DNA of 64,000 nt from Halopseudomonas sabulinigri (GTDB lineage Bacteria > Pseudomonadota > Gammaproteobacteria > Pseudomonadales > Pseudomonadaceae). The stretch is taken from contig NZ_LT629763.1 of assembly GCF_900105255.1 (NCBI RefSeq), positions 1,922,001 through 1,986,000 of the forward strand. Reading direction: 5' to 3'. Shown here piece by piece: positions 6,767 to 16,290 of the stretch. Made by a program: the position numbers and the translations under genes. Under the pieces are notes generated by a model. The model saw only the letters and a program-made list of their open reading frames with translations, did no database searches and was not told the DNA's origin. Position 1 is the stretch's first letter, and every line of letters begins with the position of its first letter.

Positions 6767-9700
6767 ATGTTCAACAAAGTATTGATCGCCAACCGTGGCG
6801 CCATTGCCACCCGCATCATCCGCACCCTGCGCAAGCTCGGCGTCGGCTCCGTCGCCGTCTATGCCGAGTGCGACGCCGAAAGTCTGCACGTCAGACTGGC
6901 CGATGAGGCCTATAGCCTCGGCGAAGGCGCCGCTGCCGATACCTACCTGCAGGTCGACAAGCTGCTGGCCATTGCCGCCGAAACCGGCGCCCAGGCCATC
7001 CACCCCGGTTACGGCTTCCTCAGCGAGAACGCCAATTTTGTGCGCCGCTGCGAGGCCGCCGGGATCGCCTTTGTCGGCCCGACGCCCGAGCAGATGCTGG
7101 AATTTGGCCTCAAACACCGCGCCCGCGAACTGGCCGAACAGGCCGGCGTGCCGCTGCTGCCCGGCACCGATCTGCTGACCGACCTGGCCGCCGCACAAAG
7201 CGCGGCCGAGCGCATTGGTTATCCGGTGATGCTCAAGAGCACCGCCGGCGGTGGCGGTATCGGCATGCAGCTGTGCCACAGTCTGGAAGAACTCAACGGC
7301 GCCTTCGACAGCGTCAAGCGTCTGGGCGCCAGCAACTTTGCCGACGACGGCGTGTTTCTGGAAAAATTCATCGCCCGCGCCCGCCACATTGAGGTACAGA
7401 TGTTCGGCGATGGCGCCGGCAAGGCACTTGCCCTGGGCGAACGGGACTGCTCCAGCCAGCGCCGCAACCAGAAGGTGGTCGAGGAATGCCCGGCGCCCAA
7501 CCTGACCGATGCCGTGCGTGCCGAGCTGCACAGCACCGCCGAGAAGCTGCTGTGCTGCATCGGCTACCGCAACGCCGGCACGGTAGAGTTCATCTACGAC
7601 GCCGACAGCCATGAGTTCTACTTTCTGGAGGTCAATACCCGCCTGCAGGTCGAACACGGCGTTACCGAAGAGGTCTACGGCGTGGACCTGGTCGAGTGGA
7701 TGCTGCGCCTGGCCGCCGGCGATGCCCTGGACCTGGATGCACAGCGCACATCGCTCAAGCCCCAGGGCCACGCCATTCAGGTACGCCTGTACGCCGAAGA
7801 CCCGTTCCGCGACTTTCAGCCCTGCGCAGGCCTGCTGAGCGAAGTGGCCTTCCCCTCCGGTGACGGCATCCGCATCGACCACTGGATCGAATCCGGGCTG
7901 GAAGTACCGCCCTATTTCGACCCCATGCTGGCCAAGGTCATCGTGCATGCGGCAGACCGCGACGCGGCGCTGAGCAAACTGCAGAACACCCTCGACGCCA
8001 CCCGCCTGTACGGCAGCGAAACCAACCTCGACTACCTGTGCGCGTTGACCCGCGACCCGGCGCTGCTGGCTGGTGAAGTCACCACCCGCTACCTCAACAG
8101 CTTCCGCTTCCAGCCGGCGCGCATCGACGTACTGGCTGGCGGCACCCAGACCACCATTCAGGACTTTCCGGGCCGCACCGGCAGCTGGGATGTCGGCGTG
8201 CCGCCGTCCGGGCCGTTCGACAGCTACGCCTTCCGCCTTGGCAACCGCCTGCTGAACAACCCGGCGGATGCAGCGGGATTGGAAATCACCCTGCAAGGCC
8301 CGACCCTGCGTTTTGCCAGCGCCAGCCAGATCGTGCTGAGTGGCGCCGCGATTGACGCCAAACTGGATGAGCAACCGATTGCCGCTTGGCAGGTCATCGA
8401 CGTCGCCGCTGGCCAAACCCTGACCCTTGGCCGCATCAAGGAAGCCGGTGCTCGTGCCTATCTGGCGGTGCTCGGCGGCCTGCAATGCCCGGACTATCTG
8501 GGCTCCAAATCGACCTTCACCCTCGGTCAGTTCGGCGGCCACAACGGCCGCGCGCTGCGCACCGGTGACGTGTTGCACCTGAGCGCCGCGGTCAGCATGG
8601 TCGCGGCGGCAGAGGTACCGAGCGAGCTGCGCCCGGCGATCAGCAACCAGTGGGAGCTGCGGGTAATCTACGGCCCGCACGGCGCGCCGGACTTCTTTAC
8701 CGGCAAGGACATCGACAGCTTCTTCGCCACCGACTGGGAAATCCACTACAACTCCAGCCGTACCGGCGTGCGTCTCATAGGTCCGAAACCGGAATGGGCG
8801 CGTGAAGACGGCGGCGAAGCCGGTCTGCACCCGTCCAACATTCACGACAACGCCTACGCCTTCGGCACCGTCGACTTCACCGGAGACATGCCGGTGATCC
8901 TCGGCCCGGACGGCCCGTCGCTCGGTGGCTTCGTCTGCCCGGCCACCGTGATCACCGCCGACCTGTGGAAGCTCGGCCAGCTGCGTGCCGGCGACAAAGT
9001 GCGCTTTGTACCGGTCAGCATCGAGCAGGCGGTCGCGCTTGAGGCGGCGCAGATTCAGCAGATCGACGCACTGGCCGCCACTCCGGTCGAATGGCAGCCG
9101 GTGGCGGTCGACAGCCCGATCCTCAAGCGCCTGCCAGCCGAGCAGTTCGGTGACGAGATCGTCTACCGCGCCGCTGGCGACCACTTCCTGCTGGTCGAGT
9201 ACGGCGAGCAGATGCTCGATATCCGCCTGCGCTTCCGCGCCCACGCGCTGATGCAGTGGCTGCAGCAAAACCCGGTGGCCGGTCTGCGTGAACTGACCCC
9301 GGGCATCCGCTCACTGCAGGTGCATTTCGACAGCCAGCAGCTGTCGCACAGCGCGCTGCTCGAGCATCTGCTCAAGGCCGAGCAGGCACTGTCTGAACGC
9401 CTCAATGAACTGGCGGTACCGTCGCGCATCGTGCACATCCCGCTGTCGTGGGACGACGAAGCCTGCCAGCTGGCGATCGAAAAATACACGCAGTCGGTGC
9501 GCAAGAATGCGCCCTGGTGCCCGAGCAACCTGGAGTTCATCCGCCGCATTAACGGGCTGGACAGCATCGATGACGTCAAGAAGGTGCTGTTCGAGGCATC
9601 CTATCTGGTCATGGGCCTCGGCGACGTCTACCTCGGCGCGCCGGTGGCCACGCCGACCGACCCGCGCCACCGCCTGGTGACCACCAAGTACAACCCGGCG

Positions 9701-10381
9701 CGCACCTGGACCGCCGAAAACTCCGTCGGTATCGGCGGCTCCTACCTGTGTGTGTACGGCATGGAAGGGCCCGGCGGTTATCAGTTCGTTGGCCGTACCC
9801 TGCAGATGTGGAACCGCTACCGCCAGACCCGCGAGTTCAGCAAGCCGTGGCTGCTGCGCTTCTTCGACCAGATCCGCTTTTATGAGGTCAGCCACGAGGA
9901 GCTGCAGCAGATTCGCCGCGACTTCCCGCAGGGCCGCTATCCGCTGCGCATCGAGGAAAGCCAGTTCAGCCTGGCCGAGCACGAAGCCTTCATCAGCGAC
10001 AACGCCGACGACATCGACGCCTTCAAGCAACAGCGCAACGCCGCCTTCGCCGAAGAGCTGCGCCAGTGGCACGCCAACGGCCAGTTCAACTTCGAGAGCG
10101 AGGAGCTGGAAAGCGCCGCCGACGACATCAGCTGGCCAGAGGACAGCGTGGGCGTAGACAGTCCCGTGTCTGGCAGCCTGTGGCAGGCCGAGGTCAAGGT
10201 CGGCGATCAGGTCAAGGCGGGGCAAACCCTGTTAATCCTCGAATCCATGAAGATGGAAATCCCCTTACAGGCGCCATGCGATGGCGTCGTTACCCACGTA
10301 TTGCAGCAGGCCGGTGGCCGCGTACAGGCCGGCCAACCGCTGGTGGTATTGCGAGACGCCGCGCAGGAGAACAACGCATGA
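6767..10381 (+). CDS. Biotin-dependent guanidine/urea carboxylase
   Basis: This 1204-residue multidomain enzyme has a biotin carboxylase region at about 1-445 (start MFNKVLIANRGAIATRIIRT; ATP-grasp GGGGIGMQ; EVNTRLQVEHGVTEE). An AHS2-like carboxyltransferase half follows at about 465-770 (TTIQDFPGRTGSWDVGVPPS), then an AHS1-like half at about 800-1075 (NPARTWTAENSVGIGGSYLC), and a C-terminal biotinyl domain with the biotin lysine in ESMKMEI at residue 1162. The length matches the family. Databases call this urea carboxylase. The upstream guanidine-I riboswitch and adjacent UAAP1/UAAP2 argue that the substrate is guanidine. The stop overlaps the allophanate hydrolase start (ATGA). A start 18 codons upstream is possible but does not fit the family N-terminus. 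Confidence 0.93.
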   Translation: MFNKVLIANRGAIATRIIRTLRKLGVGSVAVYAECDAESLHVRLADEAYSLGEGAAADTYLQVDKLLAIAAETGAQAIHPGYGFLSENANFVRRCEAAGIAFVGPTPEQMLEFGLKHRARELAEQAGVPLLPGTDLLTDLAAAQSAAERIGYPVMLKSTAGGGGIGMQLCHSLEELNGAFDSVKRLGASNFADDGVFLEKFIARARHIEVQMFGDGAGKALALGERDCSSQRRNQKVVEECPAPNLTDAVRAELHSTAEKLLCCIGYRNAGTVEFIYDADSHEFYFLEVNTRLQVEHGVTEEVYGVDLVEWMLRLAAGDALDLDAQRTSLKPQGHAIQVRLYAEDPFRDFQPCAGLLSEVAFPSGDGIRIDHWIESGLEVPPYFDPMLAKVIVHAADRDAALSKLQNTLDATRLYGSETNLDYLCALTRDPALLAGEVTTRYLNSFRFQPARIDVLAGGTQTTIQDFPGRTGSWDVGVPPSGPFDSYAFRLGNRLLNNPADAAGLEITLQGPTLRFASASQIVLSGAAIDAKLDEQPIAAWQVIDVAAGQTLTLGRIKEAGARAYLAVLGGLQCPDYLGSKSTFTLGQFGGHNGRALRTGDVLHLSAAVSMVAAAEVPSELRPAISNQWELRVIYGPHGAPDFFTGKDIDSFFATDWEIHYNSSRTGVRLIGPKPEWAREDGGEAGLHPSNIHDNAYAFGTVDFTGDMPVILGPDGPSLGGFVCPATVITADLWKLGQLRAGDKVRFVPVSIEQAVALEAAQIQQIDALAATPVEWQPVAVDSPILKRLPAEQFGDEIVYRAAGDHFLLVEYGEQMLDIRLRFRAHALMQWLQQNPVAGLRELTPGIRSLQVHFDSQQLSHSALLEHLLKAEQALSERLNELAVPSRIVHIPLSWDDEACQLAIEKYTQSVRKNAPWCPSNLEFIRRINGLDSIDDVKKVLFEASYLVMGLGDVYLGAPVATPTDPRHRLVTTKYNPARTWTAENSVGIGGSYLCVYGMEGPGGYQFVGRTLQMWNRYRQTREFSKPWLLRFFDQIRFYEVSHEELQQIRRDFPQGRYPLRIEESQFSLAEHEAFISDNADDIDAFKQQRNAAFAEELRQWHANGQFNFESEELESAADDISWPEDSVGVDSPVSGSLWQAEVKVGDQVKAGQTLLILESMKMEIPLQAPCDGVVTHVLQQAGGRVQAGQPLVVLRDAAQENNA

Positions 10382-12180
10382 CCATCGATATGAGCATCAG
10401 CGGCCTGAAACAGGCCTACGCCAATGGCAGTCTGACCCCCGCCCAGCTGCTGACCAGTATCCGCGAACAGGCCGCCGCCCTGGCTGACCACTACATCTGG
10501 ATTCATCTGCTCAGTGAAGCCGAGCAGCAGCCCTACCTCACCGCACTGGCAGGAAAAGACCCGGCCACCACGCCGCTGTGGGGCGTGCCCTTTGCCATCA
10601 AGGACAATATCGATCTGGCCGGCATCCCCACCACCAACGGCTGTGCGGCGTTTGCCTATACGCCGAGCGAGTCATCGCAGGTGGTGCAGCAGTTGATCGA
10701 CGCCGGCGCCCTGCCGGTCGGCAAGACCAATCTCGATCAGTTTGCCACCGGGCTGAACGGCACCCGCTCGCCGCACGGCGCCTGCCACAACGCCTTCGAC
10801 TTCGATTACATCAGCGGCGGCTCCAGTGCCGGTTCGGCGGTCTCGGTGGCCAAGGGGCTGGCCAGCTTCAGCCTGGGCACCGATACCGCCGGCTCCGGCC
10901 GGGTACCGGCGTGCTTCAACAACCTGGTTGGCTTGAAGCCCACGCGCGGTCTGCTGTCGGCCAGCGGCCTGGTGCCGGCCTGCCGCAGTCTGGACTGCAT
11001 CAGCATCTTTGCCCTGAACAGCGACGATGCCAACAGCGTGCTGGCCTGTGCCGAGGGCTTTGATCCGCGCGACGGCTACAGCCGCGCCAATCCGTTCGAC
11101 AACCAGCCCCGTCACTACGGCCTGCGCAGCGGTCCGCTGAAAATCGGCGTGTTGCCGGCCGAGCAGTTGCAGTTCTTTGGTGATGAGCAATACGCCGCCG
11201 CTTACGCCACCACCCTTGAACAGCTGCGCGGTGACGACATTGAGCTGATCAGCATAGATTACACCCCATTCAACGAAGCCGCGCTGCTGCTCTATGAAGG
11301 CCCCTGGGTAACCGAGCGCTATCTGGCTGCGCAGCCGCTGATCGACGACAATCCCGAGGCTATCTTCCCGGTGGTACGCGAGATCATCGCCCCCGGTGGC
11401 AAGCCACCGGCCACCGCGCTATTCAAGGCGCAGTACCGGCTGGAAGAGCTGAAACAGGCCTGTCACGAGCAACTGGCCGGACTCGATTGCCTGCTGACGC
11501 CCACCGCGGGGCGCCTGTTCACCATCGCCGAGATGCTCGACGAACCCGTGCTGCGCAACAGCCAGCTGGGCTATTACACCAACTATATGAACCTGGTCGA
11601 CATGACCTCAATCGCGGTGCCTACCGCCTTCACCCAGGCCGGGCTGCCCTTTGGCGTCACCCTGGTTGGCCCGGCGTTCAGTGACCGCGCGCTGCTGTCG
11701 ATTGCCAACCGTGTACAGCAGCGCCTGCCATTGCCAGCAGGCAGCAGCCAGCTGCCGCAACCGGCGCTGAACAACCAGGCAGTCGGCGCGCGCGACTGTA
11801 TTGATGTGCTGGTCTGCGGCGCGCACTTGGATGGCCTGCCGCTGAATTGGCAGTTGCGCGAGCGCGGTGCGGTACTTAAACGCCACACGCAGACCGCACC
11901 GCACTACTTGATGTACGCGCTGGCCGGTGGCCCGCCGTTCCGCCCAGGGCTAATTCGCGACGAAGACGCCGGCGTCGCCATTGAGGTGGAGATCTGGTCC
12001 ATCCCCAGCAGCGAGTTCGGTAGCTTTGTCGCCGGCATACCCGCACCGCTGGGTATCGGCAAGGTCCAGATCGCCGATGGCAGCTGGGTCTGCGGCTTCA
12101 TCTGTGAGCCCTACGGACTCGCAGGCAGCAGCGATATTTCCGCGCTGGGCGGCTGGCGGGCCTATATGGCACAGCGCTGA
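10378..12180 (+). CDS. atzF: Allophanate hydrolase
   Basis: This 600-residue enzyme starts MTIDMSISGLKQAYANGSLT at the ATGA overlap with the carboxylase stop. Residues 1 to about 440 form an amidase-signature domain with the Ser-cisSer-Lys triad: Lys75 (VPFAIKDNIDLAG), Ser149/150 (YISGGSSAGSAV) and nucleophile Ser173 (DTAGSGRVPA). The C-terminal domain (about 460-600, ending GGWRAYMAQR) is the AtzF-type extension that completes hydrolysis through N-carboxycarbamate. It converts allophanate to ammonia and CO2, the last step of the pathway. A much longer upstream frame overlaps the carboxylase gene and is not used. Confidence 0.94.
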   Translation: MTIDMSISGLKQAYANGSLTPAQLLTSIREQAAALADHYIWIHLLSEAEQQPYLTALAGKDPATTPLWGVPFAIKDNIDLAGIPTTNGCAAFAYTPSESSQVVQQLIDAGALPVGKTNLDQFATGLNGTRSPHGACHNAFDFDYISGGSSAGSAVSVAKGLASFSLGTDTAGSGRVPACFNNLVGLKPTRGLLSASGLVPACRSLDCISIFALNSDDANSVLACAEGFDPRDGYSRANPFDNQPRHYGLRSGPLKIGVLPAEQLQFFGDEQYAAAYATTLEQLRGDDIELISIDYTPFNEAALLLYEGPWVTERYLAAQPLIDDNPEAIFPVVREIIAPGGKPPATALFKAQYRLEELKQACHEQLAGLDCLLTPTAGRLFTIAEMLDEPVLRNSQLGYYTNYMNLVDMTSIAVPTAFTQAGLPFGVTLVGPAFSDRALLSIANRVQQRLPLPAGSSQLPQPALNNQAVGARDCIDVLVCGAHLDGLPLNWQLRERGAVLKRHTQTAPHYLMYALAGGPPFRPGLIRDEDAGVAIEVEIWSIPSSEFGSFVAGIPAPLGIGKVQIADGSWVCGFICEPYGLAGSSDISALGGWRAYMAQR

Positions 12181-12279
12181 CCAAAAGCGCCGCAAGGCGG
12201 CGAAAAACGCAGGGCGAGACTTTTCCGCATACAGCACATAAGATAGCCAGTGACCATGTAGTCAATCTGGGTGCAGTTC

Positions 12280-15200
12280 ATGGAAAAACGGAAATTCCCT
12301 CGCCAGATGTGTGCAGTCGATGCGGTGCTGTCGCTGGCCGAAGGAGATAGCCATCACTGCCTCATCAGCGAATACAGCCAGGGCGGTTTGCAGATCACCT
12401 TTGATGCCGCCATTGCCGGCGGCATTATCAACAATCTCCATCAGCTCGTAGCCCAGCAGGGCAAGGCCAGCGTCAGCTTTCGCCAGGCCAATCAGCACCT
12501 GCGTCTGCCGGTTTCCATAGTGCACATCACGCCGCAGGGCGTCGGTTTGCGGCTGCACAATCCCGACCCGTCCATCTACCGCGTACTGCAACACCTCTCA
12601 GCCGCGCAGGCCGACAGCAACAGTGGCAGTAGCTCGCTGACGCACCAGCAACCACTGCTCAGCAACCGACACCGCAAGACCCTGATGCAAGCCGCCTGCA
12701 CCGTGCTGCACAATTACCTGCGTAGCCAGTATTCCGGCTTCTGCCAGCAGCTCGAACAAGCTCTTTTCACCGGCGCAGATCAGCAATCCAGTACCGCCGC
12801 ACAGCAACAGTTCCTGATTGCCATCCGTCAGTTTCGCAAGGAGCGTCAGAGTATCTTTGCCGCCCTGAGCCGCAGCATGATTGCCGAGGCAATGGTGGTC
12901 AGCAAAGGCAACGCCAATGCCCAGCAACACAGCGCAGGTATAGAGCGCAAACGCGCCTCACCGCTGGAGCTGGTAACCAAAAATGATTTTGAAGACTGGC
13001 TGCTGGTGCGGGTCGCCATTTCCAAGGTCGAGTTGAAACTGCGCGAGGCGCTGATAGAGCTGCAGATCCGCGTCGATGCCGCCTTTGGGCAGCGTGACGG
13101 TAAGCGGACCTACAACCCCTTTTCCCCCGCGGCGCTGTGCAACAGTTTTTTTGATCAGATACGCCACCTGCAGCTGCCCTATGCCCAGCTCGAAGTGGTG
13201 TACTCGGTACTGCAGAAAACCCTGCTCACCGATCTGGACGGCTTTTATCAGCAACTGAACCAGGTGTTCATAGATGCCGACATTCTGCCCTCGATAGACG
13301 TTAATCAGTACCTTGCCGAGCAGGCGCTGCAGAAACGCCCGCCGGCGCCGCCGGCTCAGGTTGATCCGGCGCCGGGCGCTAGCGCCGCAGCCCCATCAGC
13401 GGCCGAGAAAGCGCCGTCAGAGGCTGGCAGCAGTAGCCAGCCCCTGCCACGTTCCAGCGCATCGAACACCGCCAACCCGAGCGCATCGGCCTACGGTACG
13501 GTCACCCAGCTGATGGGCCTGCGCCGCCAGGCACGGGGTGAGTCAAACCGCAGTGGCAGCGCTGTGTCCGGAGAACCCCAGGCTACCGCTCAGCAACTGG
13601 GTCATCTGCAGCAGAGCCTGCTGGACGGTAGCGTGCAGCTGCTGAAACCCGGCGCCCTGAAGGAGCTGATGCAGCAGGCCAAGGGCGCTACCACGGGTTT
13701 GTCCGACCAGGAGCACGACGCGGCCGATACCATCGAAGGCCTGTTCGACAGCATCCTGCAAAGCGACCGTATTTCCAACGAGCTGCGCGAGGAGTTCAGC
13801 AAGTTGCAGGTGCCGCTGCTGCGCGCCATGTTGCAGGACCCGGAGATATTTTCCGCAGAAGGCCATCCCGCTCGCCAGGCACTCAATTACATCGCCCTGC
13901 TATCGGATCGCAGCAGCACCAACCTGGCCGCCAATACCCCGGTGATCCTCGACGCCATTCGCAGCATTCTGGGTGACAAGTCGGAGGGCGGCGGCTTCAG
14001 CCAGAGCATCGACAAGCTGGATCAACTGGTCAGCCGCGAGAAGCGCCTGATTGAACGCAACCTGCAGCGGATTCGCCAAGGCTGTGAAGGCCAGCAGCGC
14101 CTGCGCCACGCCAACCGTCAGATTCAACATGAGCTGGGACGCATGCTGGCCGAGCCTGCTCCGCAGCCGGTGATAGCGCTGATCGAACATGGCTGGCGTG
14201 ACCTGATGCGCCTCAGTTACCTGCGCGAAGGGGTCGCCAGCCGCTCCTGGGAAATCACCCTGCAGGTCGTTGAACAACTGGTGGCGCAGCACGATCCGGC
14301 CCGGCTGTCAGGCCTCGAGCGGACACTGAGCAATAGTGATCTGCTGCGGCTACTGGAAAAGGGGCTGTCCAAGGTCCCCGAGGGCCAGCACAGTCACCGT
14401 CTGTTATTGCAGCAGCTCGAAGGTATGCTGCAAGCCGCGCCTGAAGACCTCAGCCTGGTCAGCTACCGGCCGGGCGACACGGCAGAGTCTAACCTGCAGG
14501 AAAAACTCGACGCTCTGGCCGATCAGGATCAGACCCTGATGCGCTGGGTAAAGCGCGCGCGTGACCTGCGCACCGCGCAATGGTTTGAGCTCAGCCACGG
14601 CAAGCTGCAGGAAAAGCTCGTACAACTGGCCTGGATCGCGGATGACGACAGCCTTTATGTGTTCGCCAACCATCAGGGCACGCAAAAGCTGGAACTGCCG
14701 CTGGAACGGGTCGCAACCCTGCTGCGCGACGGCAATCTGGTATTGCTCAGCGATGCGGCGCTACCGGCGGTGGAGCAGGGGCTGGATGCACTGGTACAGA
14801 AGGTCTACGACAAACTGGCCTTCGACTCCTGCCACGACCCGCTCACCGGCTTTCTGACGCGCAAGGAGTTCTGCCGCTTATTGGCACAGAAAGTGGCTGC
14901 GACCGATGCTGCCGAGGCCCACTACAGCCTGATCTTCATCGACATCATGCAGTTCAAGATCATCAACAATACCTGCGGCTACGAGGCCGGTGACACCTTC
15001 CTGCGGGAGTTGGCCCAGCGCCTGAAGAACTTTGCCCCGGCAGACACGCTGGTGGGCCGCATGGGTGCGGACCAGTTTGCCATCGTGCTCAACGAAGAGG
15101 CCGAAACCCTGGGCTACAACAGCGCGCGCGAACTAAAGGCGATGATCGAGAGCAAGCGCTTCGCCTATGAAGAGCACAGCTTTGTGATCAATACCGCTCT

Positions 15201-16116
15201 TGCCCTGGCGGGGTTCAGCCACGGCAACCAGAAAATCATGGAGCTGCTGCGCTCGGTCGAGGCAGCTACCAGCCTGTCAAAAAACACCGGTTACAAGGAT
15301 GTGCAGGTCGTGCGGCCCGGCGACCAACGTCTGGAAAAGCTGGATGAAATCATGGGCTGGGTGAACCGTATCAACAAGGCACTGGACAACGACAATCTCA
15401 GATTGCGCTGCCAGCAAATCACCCCGATCAACGGCAGCGCACGCACCCTGCCGCACTACGAGGTACTGCTCAGCGTGCTCGACGAGCACGGCGAGGCTTC
15501 GCCGCCGGCAGAGTTCATCCGCGTGGCCGAGGAATACAACCGCATGGCCGCGGTCGATCGCTGGGTGGTCGAGCATGTGCTGCAGTGGATGCATGAGAAC
15601 CTGGACGACTTGCACCTGTTTGGCGGTTTTTCGGTCAACCTGTCGGGCCACAGCATGAATGATGAAACCTTTCTCGATTTCATCTTCGATGCCCTGGTGC
15701 GCTACCCGGTCCCGCGCGACAAACTGGTATTCGAGATTACCGAAACCGTGGCGGTGACCAACCTCGACGATGCCGCCGACTTCATCAAGGAGATGCGCAG
15801 TATCGGCTGTCGCTTCTCGCTGGACGACTTCGGTGTGGGGCAGTCGTCCTACTCCTACCTCAAGCGCCTGCCCGTCGACTTCATCAAGATCGACGGTAAC
15901 TTCGTGCGCGACATCAACAACAACGACGTCGACTACGCGCTGGTCAAGTCCATCACCGAGATGGGCCACTACCTGAAGAAGAAGGTGATTGCCGAATACG
16001 TTGGCAGTGAAGATATTCTCAACACCGTGACCCACCTGGGCGTGGACTATGCGCAGGGCTACCACTTTGGCGCACCGCTGATGCTGGACCAGTTTGATCT
16101 GAGCAGGCAACCCTAA
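12280..16116 (+). CDS. PilZ-DUF1631-GGDEF-EAL c-di-GMP signalling protein
   Basis: This is a 1278-residue soluble protein. The N-terminus (MEKRKFPRQMCAVDAVLSLA, with SEYSQGGLQI) looks like a degenerate PilZ domain. A long helical DUF1631 region follows to about residue 840, with a proline/alanine/serine-rich linker near 355-420. A GGDEF domain starts near residue 850 (HDPLTGFLTRKEFCRLL), but its active-site motif reads GADQF, so diguanylate cyclase activity is doubtful. An EAL domain covers about 1030-1278 and reads EVLL at the signature, yet it keeps FEITET, DDFGVGQSS, IKIDG and the AEY and YAQGYHFG acidic/glutamine sites. It is therefore plausibly a phosphodiesterase. A GTG three codons upstream is an alternative start. 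It stands alone, 99 bp after the guanidine operon. Confidence 0.85.
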   Translation: MEKRKFPRQMCAVDAVLSLAEGDSHHCLISEYSQGGLQITFDAAIAGGIINNLHQLVAQQGKASVSFRQANQHLRLPVSIVHITPQGVGLRLHNPDPSIYRVLQHLSAAQADSNSGSSSLTHQQPLLSNRHRKTLMQAACTVLHNYLRSQYSGFCQQLEQALFTGADQQSSTAAQQQFLIAIRQFRKERQSIFAALSRSMIAEAMVVSKGNANAQQHSAGIERKRASPLELVTKNDFEDWLLVRVAISKVELKLREALIELQIRVDAAFGQRDGKRTYNPFSPAALCNSFFDQIRHLQLPYAQLEVVYSVLQKTLLTDLDGFYQQLNQVFIDADILPSIDVNQYLAEQALQKRPPAPPAQVDPAPGASAAAPSAAEKAPSEAGSSSQPLPRSSASNTANPSASAYGTVTQLMGLRRQARGESNRSGSAVSGEPQATAQQLGHLQQSLLDGSVQLLKPGALKELMQQAKGATTGLSDQEHDAADTIEGLFDSILQSDRISNELREEFSKLQVPLLRAMLQDPEIFSAEGHPARQALNYIALLSDRSSTNLAANTPVILDAIRSILGDKSEGGGFSQSIDKLDQLVSREKRLIERNLQRIRQGCEGQQRLRHANRQIQHELGRMLAEPAPQPVIALIEHGWRDLMRLSYLREGVASRSWEITLQVVEQLVAQHDPARLSGLERTLSNSDLLRLLEKGLSKVPEGQHSHRLLLQQLEGMLQAAPEDLSLVSYRPGDTAESNLQEKLDALADQDQTLMRWVKRARDLRTAQWFELSHGKLQEKLVQLAWIADDDSLYVFANHQGTQKLELPLERVATLLRDGNLVLLSDAALPAVEQGLDALVQKVYDKLAFDSCHDPLTGFLTRKEFCRLLAQKVAATDAAEAHYSLIFIDIMQFKIINNTCGYEAGDTFLRELAQRLKNFAPADTLVGRMGADQFAIVLNEEAETLGYNSARELKAMIESKRFAYEEHSFVINTALALAGFSHGNQKIMELLRSVEAATSLSKNTGYKDVQVVRPGDQRLEKLDEIMGWVNRINKALDNDNLRLRCQQITPINGSARTLPHYEVLLSVLDEHGEASPPAEFIRVAEEYNRMAAVDRWVVEHVLQWMHENLDDLHLFGGFSVNLSGHSMNDETFLDFIFDALVRYPVPRDKLVFEITETVAVTNLDDAADFIKEMRSIGCRFSLDDFGVGQSSYSYLKRLPVDFIKIDGNFVRDINNNDVDYALVKSITEMGHYLKKKVIAEYVGSEDILNTVTHLGVDYAQGYHFGAPLMLDQFDLSRQP

Positions 16117-16290
16117 CGCCTCGGCAGGCCACTGGCCTCGCACCAAAAACAACGCAGATTGGCGCTCAAGCAGCACCAACCAGCGCCAATACGTATCAAG
16201 TTACAAACTACTCAAGCGTGTTTCTCTCCGTTTCAATGAGCCTCCGCGTTAACCAATAAAAATCGGCTCAACCGAATTAAGGAGTACGTC

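Noticed and set aside
6710-9268. An 852-codon open frame antisense to the carboxylase gene
   Set aside because: It lies opposite a well-supported enzyme and has a composition (Ala/Gly/Gln/Val-rich) typical of the reverse frame of GC-rich codons. It has no recognisable domain.
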